Shown here: positions 7,975-16,741 of the stretch, in pieces
Position numbering within the stretch: position 1 is the first letter of the stretch
Layout of the letters: each line of letters opens with the position of its first letter
DNA from: DASZQY01 sp963843565
Lineage (GTDB): Bacteria > Pseudomonadota > Alphaproteobacteria > Rhizobiales > Kaistiaceae
Direction: 5' to 3'
Assembly (NCBI GenBank): GCA_963843565.1
Contig: CAWJKY010000003.1
Location: 2,666,001-2,730,000, forward strand
DNA: 64,000 nucleotides
Position numbers and translations under genes: made by a program
The notes under the pieces: model-generated
Told to the model about the DNA's origin: nothing
What the model saw: the letters and a program-made list of their open reading frames with translations, nothing else
Database searches by the model: none

Positions 7975-9218
7975 GCGACTGAGCCGCGCACCGCGGCGAT
8001 CGCGTCCCGGGCGGCCGCAAGGCCGCTCTGATAGGCGCCGTGGGCGGTGGAATAGTCGGCGGGAGAACAGGCTTCGCCGGCGAAGAAGATGCGGTCGTCG
8101 ACCGGGGCGGCGAGAGCGGCGCGGGCGTCGGCGTGGCCGGGGGTGGCGTAGGAATAGGAGCCCAGCGCATACGGGTCGCGCCCCCAGGCGTGATGGGCGA
8201 GCGGCCTGACGCGCCCGGCAAAGGCGCTGCCATAGAGGCCGGTGAGCTCGCCGAGGGCAAAATCGACGAAGGCCCCCTCGCCGCCCGCTTCGAGGTCAGC
8301 GGCGAGCGCGCCGCCGAAGTACGCCTCGATCACCGGCCGGCCGAGGGGGCGGAAGTGATAGGCAGCGGTGGCGACGGTGTCGGTGCGGCCGAAGGCGCGG
8401 CTCTCGGTGCGGAACTCTTCCGCGCCGGCGAGCGACAGATAGAGCTTGTCGGCGAGGCCGAGCGGCAGGTGGCGCGCCGCGGCGATCTTCTCGGGAAGAG
8501 CCGGATGGAAGAGCCCCGCATTGGCGGCGATGACGTCGGTGGGGAGCGTCACGATGACCGCGGCGGCGGTGAGCGACCCGTTCGCCGTCTCGACGACCAG
8601 GCGTTTTCCGCTCCGGTCGATGCGCGTGACCGCAGTGTCGAGCGCCACCGGCAGGTCAGCGCCATACGTCGCGATCAGCGCGCCGTAGCCTTCGCCGACG
8701 CGCCAGTTGACGCCGGTGTCGTCGTAGCGGGCGAGATCGTGCGCCGAGACGCGGGCAAGTTCGGCGCCGCTGTACCAGGTGCTGATCGCGTCGATGACGC
8801 CGTTCCAGCGACCGTCGGGATCGAGGAAGGCGGACGCCGGCCGGTCGGGCTCGCTCTCGGGCAAGTCGTCCACCGCCGCGCGGAAGGCGCCGATGGCGGC
8901 GCCGATGCCGGCCTGATCGGCGGGCGCGGTGCCGGTCGGAGCGACCGGCCGCGACCACGGCGGCGGCGTCTGGTCGACGGTGAAGCCGGTGGCTTCGGCG
9001 ATCTCGCGCCACGGGTTGCGGTCGGCCGAATGAAGCCAGCCGCAGCCGAGGTCGATGGGGAAGCCGCCGGCGGCGGGCACCGTCCAGGCGCGGCCGCCCA
9101 GACGGTGGCGGGCCTCCACGATGAGCGCGTCCACGCCGGCATCGCGGAGCGCGCGGGCGGCGCCGATCCCGGCAGCACCGCCGCCGACGATCGCCACCTC
9201 GCAATCGTGGAGGGTCAT
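7971..9218 (-). CDS. FAD-dependent amine oxidase family protein
   Basis: A 415-residue flavoprotein. The N-terminal dinucleotide-binding motif VAIVGGGAAGIGAARAL is followed by IVEARHRLGGRAWT, the GG-R-W signature of monoamine/polyamine oxidases, and the C-terminal FAD contact reads DRIFFAGEACSPADYSTAHGAYQSG. The substrate cannot be told; amines, amino acids or a protoporphyrinogen-like compound are all possible in this fold. ATG 9218 overlaps the HPr stop codon (ATGA), so it is translationally coupled to ptsH. It sits between ptsH and ahcY, which are usually adjacent in this group, and its last codon lies inside the likely ahcY operator. Base composition matches the neighbours. Confidence 0.85.
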   Translation of the reverse strand: MTLHDCEVAIVGGGAAGIGAARALRDAGVDALIVEARHRLGGRAWTVPAAGGFPIDLGCGWLHSADRNPWREIAEATGFTVDQTPPPWSRPVAPTGTAPADQAGIGAAIGAFRAAVDDLPESEPDRPASAFLDPDGRWNGVIDAISTWYSGAELARVSAHDLARYDDTGVNWRVGEGYGALIATYGADLPVALDTAVTRIDRSGKRLVVETANGSLTAAAVIVTLPTDVIAANAGLFHPALPEKIAAARHLPLGLADKLYLSLAGAEEFRTESRAFGRTDTVATAAYHFRPLGRPVIEAYFGGALAADLEAGGEGAFVDFALGELTGLYGSAFAGRVRPLAHHAWGRDPYALGSYSYATPGHADARAALAAPVDDRIFFAGEACSPADYSTAHGAYQSGLAAARDAIAAVRGSVA

Positions 9219-9511
9219 TCCTCCTCGCCGAACTTGTCGGCGACCAGCGCGTCGAGGGCGGCGAGCGCCTCTTCCGCGTCGACGCCCTCGGCGGTGACGC
9301 GGATGACGGTGCCGGGGCCGGCGGCCAGCATCATCAGGTCCATGATCGAGGTGCCGGGAACGGCTGTCAGGTCCTTGGTGACGGTGATCGTCGCCGCGAA
9401 GCGCTCGGCGGTCTGCACGAAGCGCGCCGAGGCGCGGGCGTGGAGGCCGCGCTTGTTGACGATGGCGAGATCGCGGGAGCGCGCGCCGTCCGCTCCGTCT
9501 TCGGCGGTCAT
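9215..9511 (-). CDS. ptsH: HPr-like phosphocarrier protein
   Basis: A 98-residue HPr. The active-site motif NKRGLHARASARF places the phosphorylated histidine at residue 24, and GTSIMDLMMLAA places a serine at residue 55, the same 31-residue spacing as His15 and Ser46 in Bacillus HPr. It carries phosphate from enzyme I to EIIA proteins. In alphaproteobacteria lacking sugar PTS permeases it acts in regulation (nitrogen/carbon PTS). The ATG at 9511 overlaps the EIIA stop codon and its own stop overlaps the oxidase start, so the three genes form a coupled unit. The kinase HprK that would modify Ser55 is not encoded nearby, unlike in most relatives. Confidence 0.93.
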   Translation of the reverse strand: MTAEDGADGARSRDLAIVNKRGLHARASARFVQTAERFAATITVTKDLTAVPGTSIMDLMMLAAGPGTVIRVTAEGVDAEEALAALDALVADKFGEEE

Positions 9512-9909
9512 TTGCCGTTCAGGACCTGGCTGGCGACGTTGATGTATTTGCGGCCGGCGTCCTGGGCGTCGTCGATCGCCTCGCTGAGGGACTTTTCGCC
9601 GCGCACGCTGGCGAGCTTGATCAGCATCGGCAGGTTGACGCCGGCGATCACCTCGATGCGGCCGGCCTCCATGACCGAGATGGCGAGGTTGGACGGGGTG
9701 CCGCCGAACATGTCGGTGAGCAGGATGACGCCGGAGGCGTTGGAGACCTTGGCGACGGCGTCGAGGATGTCCTGACGGCGGCGCTCGACGTCGTCTTCGG
9801 GGCCGATGGAGACGGTCTCGATCAGCTTCTGGGGGCCGACGATGTGCTCCAGGGCGGCGCGAAATTCGTGCGCCAGGCGCCCGTGCGTGACGAGGACGAG
9901 ACCGATCAT
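9508..9909 (-). CDS. PTS EIIA of the mannose/fructose (ManX) type
   Basis: A 133-residue EIIA domain with the phospho-acceptor His9 in GLVLVTHG and the family motif LLTDMFGGTPSN. In alphaproteobacteria this single-domain protein has no EIIB/EIIC partners and is thought to be regulatory, taking phosphate from HPr. It is encoded in the ChvG/ChvI-EIIA-HPr neighbourhood that links cell-envelope signalling to the PTS. ATG 9909 opens the gene; the 116 bases between it and the chvG stop hold no room for hprK. That gap also shows an A/T-rich patch (around 9985-9995) that could belong to a promoter, but I cannot define boxes. Confidence 0.93.
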   Translation of the reverse strand: MIGLVLVTHGRLAHEFRAALEHIVGPQKLIETVSIGPEDDVERRRQDILDAVAKVSNASGVILLTDMFGGTPSNLAISVMEAGRIEVIAGVNLPMLIKLASVRGEKSLSEAIDDAQDAGRKYINVASQVLNGK

Positions 9910-10025
9910 CGTGTGTGTCCGCTGCCCCGCGCGTGTTCAGATTCCGGCACGCCGGGGCGGCCGGGAAGGGCACATCTTGACCAAGGTTTTTTGCAACGCA
10001 AGAGACTTCTGATTGTTATGCAATA

Positions 10026-11843
10026 TCAATGCGTTGTGGAATTCCGCGACCCTGGAATGCGGACCGTGAAGCGGGCCCCCAGAACGACCGGCGGGGCGCC
10101 CTCCTGCTTGCTCGGGCGGGTCCGATTCTCCGCCCAGATGCGGCCCTTGTGGGCCTCGACGATCTGCTTGGAGATCGACAGGCCGAGGCCGGAGTTCTGG
10201 CCGAACGAGTCGGCGCCGCCGTCGGCGCGGTCGGTGTAGAAGCGCTCGAAGATGCGCTCGAACTGGTCGGGGCGGATGCCGGGGCCGTCGTCGTCGACGA
10301 TCACCTCGACGCCATCGCGGAGCGGACGGGCGGCGACGCGCACGATGCCATCGGGCCGGCAGAACGAGCGGGCATTGTCGATCAGATTGTTGAACACCTG
10401 GCCGAGACGCCCGTCATGACCAATGACGACGAAGGCGCCGGCGTCGCCATCGGCGAACTCGAGCCTGATTTCCGGCCCCGTGCCGGCGCCGGCGTCGCGC
10501 GCCATGGAGACGATGGCGGCGAGCAGGGCGCGGATATCGACGGGCGTGGTGTCCTGGCGGGCGAGCTCCGCGTCGAGGCGGGAGGCGTCGGAGATGTCGC
10601 TGATCAGGCGGTCGAGACGGCGCACGTCGTGCTGGATGATGCCGGAGAGGCGGGCCTTGGCGTCTTCGGTGCGGGCCAGCGGCAGCGTCTCGACGGCGCT
10701 CCTCAGCGACGTCAGCGGGTTCTTCAGTTCATGGGCGACGTCGGCGGCGAAGTGCTCGATCGCCTCGATGCGCTCGTAGAGCGCGCTGGTCATTTCGCGG
10801 AGCGACCGGCTGAGGTGGCCGATCTCGTCGCGGCGGTCCGAGAAGTCGGGGATCTGCGGGCGGGCGCGCACGCCGACGCGAACCCGGTCGGCGGCGTCGG
10901 CGAGCCGGCGGAGCGGCGCGGCGATGGTGCCGGCGAGCAGGATCGAGAGCAGCGTGGTGACGCCGGCCGCCACCAGGAAGAGGCGCACGATCGCGGCGCG
11001 TTCGGCGCTGACGATGTTGTCGATGTCGCCGCCCTGGGTCGACAGCAGCAGGGCGCCGTGGATGGAGCGGTAGCGCTGGATGGGCACGGCGACGGAGACG
11101 ATCAGCTCGCCCTGGTCGGTGATGCGCACCACCGGCGCGGTGGCGCCGCCGTTGCCGTTCAAGGCCGCGGCGACCTCCTCGTAGCCGCGGCCGTTGGCGC
11201 CGCCGAGCTCCTTGTAGGGAGGCAGGTCGCGGCTGGAGAACCACACGTTGATCTTGCGCCAGACGGTCTGCAGCCAGGAGCCTTCGTTGGCGTTGGGCGG
11301 CGGCAGGTCGAAGGCCAGAATCTGCCCGCCGGGATAGAGGTTGCGCGAATCGAGGATGAGGGTGCCGTCGCGGTCGTAGATGCGGGCGCGGGTGCGGGTC
11401 GGCGAGACGAGGCGGCGCAGCACCGGGGCGATCTTCTCCGGATTGATGGAGAACTGGGTGCCCTCGTAATTGTCGTCGAGGGGCGACAGGCTCTGCCCGG
11501 TGCGCAGCTCCAGCAGCTTCTCCGGATCGAGGGTGATGGTGTCGGTGTCGAGGGTCGCCGAGGCGGCGATGGCGCCGGCGATGATCTCGCCCTGGGTCCT
11601 GAGGCTCGCCTCGCGGGCGTCGATCAGCCCGGCGCGGAACTGGTTGAGGAACAGGATGCCGCCGACCAGCAGGATGAGCGCGGCGAGATTGAGGACGACG
11701 ATGCGCCGGGTCAGGCTGGTGAAGACGTGCAGCCTGATAACGCGGCGGAGCGCGCGGCCGATGCGGGTGAGCAGCCCGGCGTGCTCCGGCGCCGGGTTGG
11801 CGGCGCCTTCGATCAGCGGACGCTCTTCGATCCCGGCCGCCAT
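10026..11843 (-). CDS. chvG: Sensor histidine kinase ChvG (ExoS)
   Basis: A 605-residue inner-membrane sensor. It has a cytoplasmic N-terminus, a membrane helix at about 45-65, a periplasmic domain to about 275, a second helix with HAMP linker, the phospho-acceptor box HFAADVAHELKNPLTSLRSA (His near 370) and ATPase boxes DNARSF, DDGPGI and GLGLSISKQIV. ChvG phosphorylates ChvI and responds to acidity and envelope stress, controlling exopolysaccharide, motility and host-association genes in rhizobia and Agrobacterium. It begins 11 bases after the chvI stop, so the two are one operon. Length and motifs are standard. Confidence 0.94.
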   Translation of the reverse strand: MAAGIEERPLIEGAANPAPEHAGLLTRIGRALRRVIRLHVFTSLTRRIVVLNLAALILLVGGILFLNQFRAGLIDAREASLRTQGEIIAGAIAASATLDTDTITLDPEKLLELRTGQSLSPLDDNYEGTQFSINPEKIAPVLRRLVSPTRTRARIYDRDGTLILDSRNLYPGGQILAFDLPPPNANEGSWLQTVWRKINVWFSSRDLPPYKELGGANGRGYEEVAAALNGNGGATAPVVRITDQGELIVSVAVPIQRYRSIHGALLLSTQGGDIDNIVSAERAAIVRLFLVAAGVTTLLSILLAGTIAAPLRRLADAADRVRVGVRARPQIPDFSDRRDEIGHLSRSLREMTSALYERIEAIEHFAADVAHELKNPLTSLRSAVETLPLARTEDAKARLSGIIQHDVRRLDRLISDISDASRLDAELARQDTTPVDIRALLAAIVSMARDAGAGTGPEIRLEFADGDAGAFVVIGHDGRLGQVFNNLIDNARSFCRPDGIVRVAARPLRDGVEVIVDDDGPGIRPDQFERIFERFYTDRADGGADSFGQNSGLGLSISKQIVEAHKGRIWAENRTRPSKQEGAPPVVLGARFTVRIPGSRNSTTH

Positions 11844-11854
11844 GACGACAGCTT

Positions 11855-12556
11855 CTAGCCTTCCTTGAAGCGGTAGCCGACGCCGTAAAGGGTTTCGATC
11901 ATGTCGAATTCGTCGTCGACCGCCTTGAACTTCTTGCGCAGCCGCTTGATGTGGCTGTCGATGGTGCGGTCGTCAACGTAGACCTGATCGTCGTAGGCGG
12001 CGTCCATGAGGGCGTTGCGGCTCTTGACGACACCGGGGCGGTGGGCGAGCGCGAACAGGATAAGGAACTCGGTGACGGTCAGCGTCACGGGCTTGGCCTG
12101 CCAGGTGCAGGTGTGGCGCTCCTGATCCATCGACAGCGCACCGCGCTCCAGAACGCGGGTGGTCTCGTCGGGCTTCTTGTCGGACGGGTCGCGCGCCTGA
12201 AAGCGGCGCAACACCGCCTTGACGCGCTCGACCAGCAGGCGCTGCGAGAACGGCTTCTTGATGAAGTCGTCGGCGCCCATCTTGAGGCCGAACAGCTCGT
12301 CGATCTCGTCGTCCTTGGAGGTCAGGAAAATGACCGGCAGGTCGGACTTCTGGCGGAGCCGCCGGAGCAGCTCCATGCCGTCCATGCGCGGCATCTTGAT
12401 GTCGAGGATGGCGAGGTCGGGCATGACGGCCTGAAGCCCGTCGAGGGCGGAGGCGCCGTCGGTATAGGTGTGGACGCGATAGCCCTCCGATTCGAGGGCG
12501 ATCGAGACCGAGGCGAGGATGTTGCGATCGTCGTCAACGAGGGCGATCGTCGGCAT
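11855..12556 (-). CDS. chvI: Response regulator ChvI (OmpR family)
   Basis: A 233-residue two-domain regulator. The receiver carries ALVDDDRNIL, the phosphorylated aspartate in DLAILDIKMPRMDGMELL and the conserved lysine in FLTSKDD; the C-terminal winged helix reads DRTIDSHIKRLRKKFK. It is the DNA-binding partner of ChvG. ATG 12556 is chosen because MPTIALVDDD is the family N-terminus; the same frame runs 25 codons further upstream without any resemblance to the family. In many relatives pckA lies divergently upstream; here the pnp terminator and pnp occupy that side instead. Confidence 0.94.
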   Translation of the reverse strand: MPTIALVDDDRNILASVSIALESEGYRVHTYTDGASALDGLQAVMPDLAILDIKMPRMDGMELLRRLRQKSDLPVIFLTSKDDEIDELFGLKMGADDFIKKPFSQRLLVERVKAVLRRFQARDPSDKKPDETTRVLERGALSMDQERHTCTWQAKPVTLTVTEFLILFALAHRPGVVKSRNALMDAAYDDQVYVDDRTIDSHIKRLRKKFKAVDDEFDMIETLYGVGYRFKEG

Positions 12557-12723
12557 CGGGCGGGTTCTCCAGGATGTGGCTATGACAAAGGGCGCAGGGG
12601 TAGGACCCGCCTTTGCCGCCACTTTGCGCATGAATTGTGGCGGACACTACCGGATTCCGGCGCCGAGCGCCAATTCCGGCCGCTTCGCCGGGGCCGCCGG
12701 GCTGAGGCCGGAGCCCATGAAGA

Positions 12724-12749
12724 AAGGCCCGGGATCGCTCCCGGGCCTT
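12724..12749 (-). terminator. Rho-independent terminator of pnp
   Basis: A perfect 11-base stem (AAGGCCCGGGA pairing with TCCCGGGCCTT, 4-base loop) lies 26 bases beyond the pnp stop. On the minus strand it is followed by TTTCTT. This closes the long rimP-to-pnp cluster, or at least the rpsO-pnp part. Confidence 0.85.
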
Positions 12750-12775
12750 CATGATGTTGATCGCGGCAGCGGGCC

Positions 12776-14938
12776 TTATTCGGCCGGCTGCTCCTCGCGG
12801 GCGGGCGCCTCGCCCTTCTCCGCCCTGTCCTGCTTGATCTCCTGGCCGGTCTCCTGATCGACGACCTTCATCGACAGGCGGACCTTGCCGCGCTCGTCGA
12901 AGCCGAGGAGCTTCACCCACACCTTGTCGCCTTCCTTGACCACGTCGGTGGTCTTGGCGACGCGGTTGGCGGCGAGCTGGGAGATGTGGACGAGGCCGTC
13001 CTTGGAACCGAAGAAGTTGACGAAGGCGCCGAAGTCGACGGTCTTCACGACGGTGCCCTGATAGATCACGCCGACCTCGGGGTCCGAGACGATCGACTTG
13101 ATCCAGTTGAGCGCCGCGGTGATGGCCGCACCGTCGGACGACGACACCTTGACCGTGCCGTCGTCGTTGATGTCGATCTTGGCGCCGGTCTTTTCGACGA
13201 TCTCGCGGATGACCTTGCCGCCGGTGCCGATGACTTCGCGGATCTTGTCGGTGGGGATCTGGATAACCTCGATGCGCGGGGCGTATTCGCCGATCTGGCC
13301 GCGCGCCTCGGGCAACGCCTTGGCCATCTCGCCGAGGATGTGCAGCCGACCGTCCCTGGCCTGGTCGAGGGCGACCTTCATGATCTCCTCGGTGATGCCC
13401 TGGATCTTGATGTCCATCTGCAGCGAGGTGACGCCGTTCTCGGTGCCGGCGACCTTGAAGTCCATGTCGCCGAGATGATCCTCGTCGCCGAGAATGTCGG
13501 AGAGCACCGCGAAGCCGTCGGCCTCCTTGATGAGGCCCATGGCAATGCCGGCCACCGGACGCTTGAGCGGCACGCCGGCGTCCATGAGGGCGAGCGAGGT
13601 GCCGCACACCGTCGCCATCGACGAGGAGCCGTTCGATTCGGTGATCTCAGAGACCACGCGCAGCGTGTACGGGAACTCGTGATGGGGCGGCAGCATCGGA
13701 TGGATGGCGCGCCAGGCAAGCTTGCCGTGGCCGATCTCGCGGCGGCCGGGCGACAGCATGCGGCCGGTCTCGCCGACCGAGTAGGGCGGGAAGTTGTAGT
13801 GGAGGAGGAAGGTCTCCTTGTAGGTGCCCTGGAGGGCGTCGACGTACTGCTCGTCGTCGCCGGTGCCAAGCGTGGCCACCGCCAGCGCCTGGGTCTCGCC
13901 GCGGGTGAAGAGCGCCGAGCCGTGGGTGCGCGGCAGGACGCCGACCTCCGCCAGGATCGGACGGACCGTCTTGAGGTCGCGGCCGTCGATGCGGGTGCCC
14001 TTGGCGAGGATGTCGCCGCGCACGATGGTCTTCTCGAGCTTCTTGAACATCTCGCCGACGAGCTGCGCGGTCGGCGCGCCCTCGACGCCTTCCGGCGCCA
14101 GCGTCTCCTTGACCTTGGCCTTGACCGCCTCGATGGCGTCGTGGCGCTCGGCCTTGGCGGTCAGCGCGTAGGCGGCGCGCAGCTCCGTTTCGGCGAGGCC
14201 CTTGACCTGCTCGTAGAGGGCGGAGCTATCCGGCTTCTCGACGAAGCGCGGCTCCTTGGCGGCCTTCTCGGCCAGCTTGATGATGGCGTCGATGACCGGC
14301 TGGAAGCCGCGGTGGCCGAACATGACGGCGCCGAGCATGACGTCCTCGGGAAGCTCGCTGGCCTCCGACTCGACCATCAGGACCGCGTCACCGGTGCCGG
14401 CGACGACCAGATCGAGCTTCGATTCGGGCATCTCGTCGAGCTGCGGGTTGAGCACGTAATCGCCGCCGATGTAGCCGACGCGGGCGGCGCCGATCGGACC
14501 CATGAAGGGCACGCCGGAGAGCGTCAGCGCGGCGGAGGCGGCGACCATGGCGACGATGTCGGAGTCGTTCTCGATGTCGTAGGACAGCACCGTGCAGATG
14601 ACCTGGGTCTCGCACTTGTAGCCGGGCGCGAAGAGCGGACGGATCGGCCGGTCGATGAGACGCGAGGTCAGCGTCTCCTTCTCGGTCGGGCGGCCCTCAC
14701 GCTTGAAATAGCCGCCCGGAATCTTGCCGGCGGCGAAGGTCTTTTCCTGGTAGTTCACCGTGAGCGGGAAAAAGTCGATGCCGGGCTTCTCTTCCCGGGC
14801 TCCGACGACGGTGGCCAGCACCGTGGTGTCGCCGTAGGTGGCGAGCACCGCGCCATCGGCCTGACGGGCCATACGCCCGGTCTCCAGTACGAGCTTGCGG
14901 CCCGCCCAATCAATCTCGACACGTTGGATGTCGAACAT
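12776..14938 (-). CDS. pnp: Polyribonucleotide nucleotidyltransferase (PNPase)
   Basis: A 720-residue phosphorolytic 3'-to-5' exoribonuclease of RNA turnover and the degradosome. Two RNase PH domains span about 1-550 (N-terminal MFDIQRVEIDWAGRKL; FTRGETQAL in the second), then a KH domain with IREVIGTGGKVIREI near 565 and an S1 domain with YQGTVVKTVDFGAFV near 625, ending in an acidic tail. ATG 14938 follows AAAGGA seven bases upstream and gives the standard length; the open frame extends further upstream but that part overlaps the leader and rpsO. It is downstream of rpsO, the classic arrangement, and is followed by a strong terminator. Confidence 0.97.
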   Translation of the reverse strand: MFDIQRVEIDWAGRKLVLETGRMARQADGAVLATYGDTTVLATVVGAREEKPGIDFFPLTVNYQEKTFAAGKIPGGYFKREGRPTEKETLTSRLIDRPIRPLFAPGYKCETQVICTVLSYDIENDSDIVAMVAASAALTLSGVPFMGPIGAARVGYIGGDYVLNPQLDEMPESKLDLVVAGTGDAVLMVESEASELPEDVMLGAVMFGHRGFQPVIDAIIKLAEKAAKEPRFVEKPDSSALYEQVKGLAETELRAAYALTAKAERHDAIEAVKAKVKETLAPEGVEGAPTAQLVGEMFKKLEKTIVRGDILAKGTRIDGRDLKTVRPILAEVGVLPRTHGSALFTRGETQALAVATLGTGDDEQYVDALQGTYKETFLLHYNFPPYSVGETGRMLSPGRREIGHGKLAWRAIHPMLPPHHEFPYTLRVVSEITESNGSSSMATVCGTSLALMDAGVPLKRPVAGIAMGLIKEADGFAVLSDILGDEDHLGDMDFKVAGTENGVTSLQMDIKIQGITEEIMKVALDQARDGRLHILGEMAKALPEARGQIGEYAPRIEVIQIPTDKIREVIGTGGKVIREIVEKTGAKIDINDDGTVKVSSSDGAAITAALNWIKSIVSDPEVGVIYQGTVVKTVDFGAFVNFFGSKDGLVHISQLAANRVAKTTDVVKEGDKVWVKLLGFDERGKVRLSMKVVDQETGQEIKQDRAEKGEAPAREEQPAE

Positions 14939-15121
14939 GGCTGTTCCTTTCTCGCGTCCGTGACGCGCATCGGGACGCTCGAAGCAGCCATCGGCAAGAC
15001 GGCGAGAAGCTCTCTGTCGAGAAAGCGTCTTGCGATCCTGCCATGGCCCCTTGTTGCAATCCCATGGTCCACGGCGGCCCCATGCCGCCGCGCGGTTTCC
15101 TTCACGTTTACGCAAACGCTG

Positions 15122-15139
15122 CCCGCCGCGAACGGCGGG
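15122..15139 (-). promoter_or_regulatory. Hairpin between rpsO and pnp
   Basis: Arms CCCGCCG and CGGCGGG with a TTCG loop on the minus-strand transcript, starting nine bases after the rpsO stop. There is no T-run, so it is more likely an mRNA processing or stability element in the 209-base rpsO-pnp leader than a full terminator. In E. coli this leader is cut by RNase III and controls pnp; whether that applies here is not shown. A second small hairpin (CGTTT/AAACG) lies just downstream of it. Confidence 0.45.
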
Positions 15140-15147
15140 GTGGCACG

Positions 15148-15417
15148 CTAGCGCCTGAGGCCGAGCCGCTCGATGAGCGTGCGGTAGCGCCCGCCGTCGG
15201 TCTTCTCGAGATAGTCGAGGAGGCTGCGGCGCTGGCTGACCAGCTTGAGCAGACCGCGCCGGGAGTGATTGTCCTTGGCGTGGTCCTTGAAATGCTCGGT
15301 GAGGTTGGCGATCCGTTCGGAGAGGATGGCGACCTGCACTTCCGGAGAACCGGTATCGTTGGCGCCCGTCGCGTATTCCTTGATGAGCGCCTGCTTTCGT
15401 TCGGCCGTAATCGACAT
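15148..15417 (-). CDS. rpsO: 30S ribosomal protein uS15
   Basis: An 89-residue protein, the standard length, with the hallmark DTGSPEVQVAILSERI and LTEHFKDHAKDNHSRRGLL segments and C-terminal RYRTLIERLGLRR. uS15 binds 16S rRNA early in assembly of the 30S platform. ATG 15417 has an AAGGACC-like ribosome site just upstream. It leads the rpsO-pnp pair. A 199-base gap separates it from the upstream repeat protein gene and must carry its promoter, so it need not depend on the rimP operon. Confidence 0.97.
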   Translation of the reverse strand: MSITAERKQALIKEYATGANDTGSPEVQVAILSERIANLTEHFKDHAKDNHSRRGLLKLVSQRRSLLDYLEKTDGGRYRTLIERLGLRR

Positions 15418-15508
15418 CGGAGGTCCTTCTGTTCCTGGGTTCAGCCTCCGCACTCGCGGCCAGAGCCGGGATGTCGTCCAGCACGGTCGGAAGGCGGGGA
15501 AAACGGGG

Positions 15509-15525
15509 CGCCCCTGACAGGGGCG
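15509..15525 (-). terminator. Weak terminator candidate after the Sel1-repeat gene
   Basis: CGCCCCT and AGGGGCG form a 7-base stem with a 3-base loop, followed on the minus strand by CCCCG and then TTTT. It lies about 90 bases after the stop of the 15617-16666 gene, within the region that also must hold the rpsO promoter. Confidence 0.35.
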
Positions 15526-15616
15526 GCCCGACGGGCTGGAATATGGTGGAAAGGTCGCGGAATTACAAACGGGAAAAAGTGGCGGAAATCCGCCGTTTCC
15601 CGTTCGGCGGCGGCGG

Positions 15617-16666
15617 TCAGCCGGCTGCGTCGATCTTCGCCTGGATGGCGACCGGGTCCCATTCGGGCTCGTAGTAGGCGTTGGGCGGCGGCAGCGACAG
15701 CGCCTTCTGCCAGGCGTCCTTCGCCTCGGCCGTGCGGCCCAGCGCGGCATAGATGTCGCCGAGCCGGTTCAGGTATTCCGGTTCCTCGTCGAGCTTGACC
15801 GCCTCTTCGGCATCGGCCACCGCCTCGGCGTCGCGACCGGCGGCGTGGCGAACCCAGGCGCGGGTGTCGAGGGCCGTCGCCTTGCCGACGTCGTCGTCGC
15901 CGGCCGCGTCGATTGCCGCGCTGGCGAGCGTTTCGGCCTCGTCGAGATTATGGTTGGTCTCGGCCAGCAGAAACGCCAGCGAGTTCTGCGCCTCGGAGGC
16001 GGCGTCCGCGTTGCCGCTGGCGACCGCCGAACGCAGCAACCGCTCGGCCCGGGCGATGTCTTTCTCGACGCCGGTGCGGCCACCCTCGAGAATGACGGCG
16101 AGATTGATCTTGGCGTAGGGATCGTCAGCGACGGCGATCTGCTTCTCGTAAAGCTTCGCCGCTGCGATGGCACCGTTGTCGTCGAGAAGACCGAAGTCGT
16201 AGAGGTAGGCGAGAGCGCCCATGCCAGCGACGGAGCCCGCGTCGGCGGCCTGGCGATAATAGTCCGCCGCCTTCTGGTAATCCTGATCGACGCCGTCGCC
16301 GTTCTCGTACATCAGCCCGAGGCCGTCGACCAACGCGACCATCGAGCCCATGCCCGCCGCCTTCTCGTAAGCCGCAATGGCGCCGTCGGCGTCGCCCTTC
16401 TTTTCGAGGACGCGGCCAAACTCATAGAAGTAGCGCCGCTCGTCGGGGCGATCCTCGATCGCCGAGCGGCAGGCGCGCTCGGCGGCGGAGGCGTTGATGT
16501 CGTCGTAGGCGATGCCGGGGCCGGTGTAGTCGGTGTCGTTGGCGTTGCCGGCCAGGCTGTCGCAGAGCGCGCCGAAATCCATGGCGGGCGCGTTTTCGCT
16601 CGTGGCGTGGGCGGCAAGCGGCAGCGCGGCGGCAACGGCAAGCACGAAAAGGCGGCGAATGACCAT
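15617..16666 (-). CDS. Secreted Sel1/TPR-repeat protein
   Basis: A 349-residue exported protein of unknown specific role. Residues 1-21 form a signal peptide (IRRLFVLAVAAALPLAAHA). The mature part is helical repeats: TPR-like DGAIAAYEKAAGMG, Sel1-type LMYENGDGVDQDYQKAADYYRQAAD and further copies to LGDIYAALGRTAEAKDAWQKAL near the end. Such proteins are usually periplasmic scaffolds that bind other proteins. It lies 75 bases after truB on the same strand, between truB and rpsO, which are normally closer in relatives; it may be read from the rimP operon. No enzyme motif is visible. Confidence 0.8.
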   Translation of the reverse strand: MVIRRLFVLAVAAALPLAAHATSENAPAMDFGALCDSLAGNANDTDYTGPGIAYDDINASAAERACRSAIEDRPDERRYFYEFGRVLEKKGDADGAIAAYEKAAGMGSMVALVDGLGLMYENGDGVDQDYQKAADYYRQAADAGSVAGMGALAYLYDFGLLDDNGAIAAAKLYEKQIAVADDPYAKINLAVILEGGRTGVEKDIARAERLLRSAVASGNADAASEAQNSLAFLLAETNHNLDEAETLASAAIDAAGDDDVGKATALDTRAWVRHAAGRDAEAVADAEEAVKLDEEPEYLNRLGDIYAALGRTAEAKDAWQKALSLPPPNAYYEPEWDPVAIQAKIDAAG

Positions 16667-16741
16667 GCGATCCCCCTCAAACGCGGTCGATGAAGGGCGA
16701 TTTTGCCATGCGTCCGCGGGCCGGTCTATGGCGCCGGACCG

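Noticed and set aside
14939..15484. 182-codon N-terminal extension of pnp
   Set aside because: The extension overlaps the pnp leader and rpsO; ATG 14938 has a ribosome site and gives the family length.
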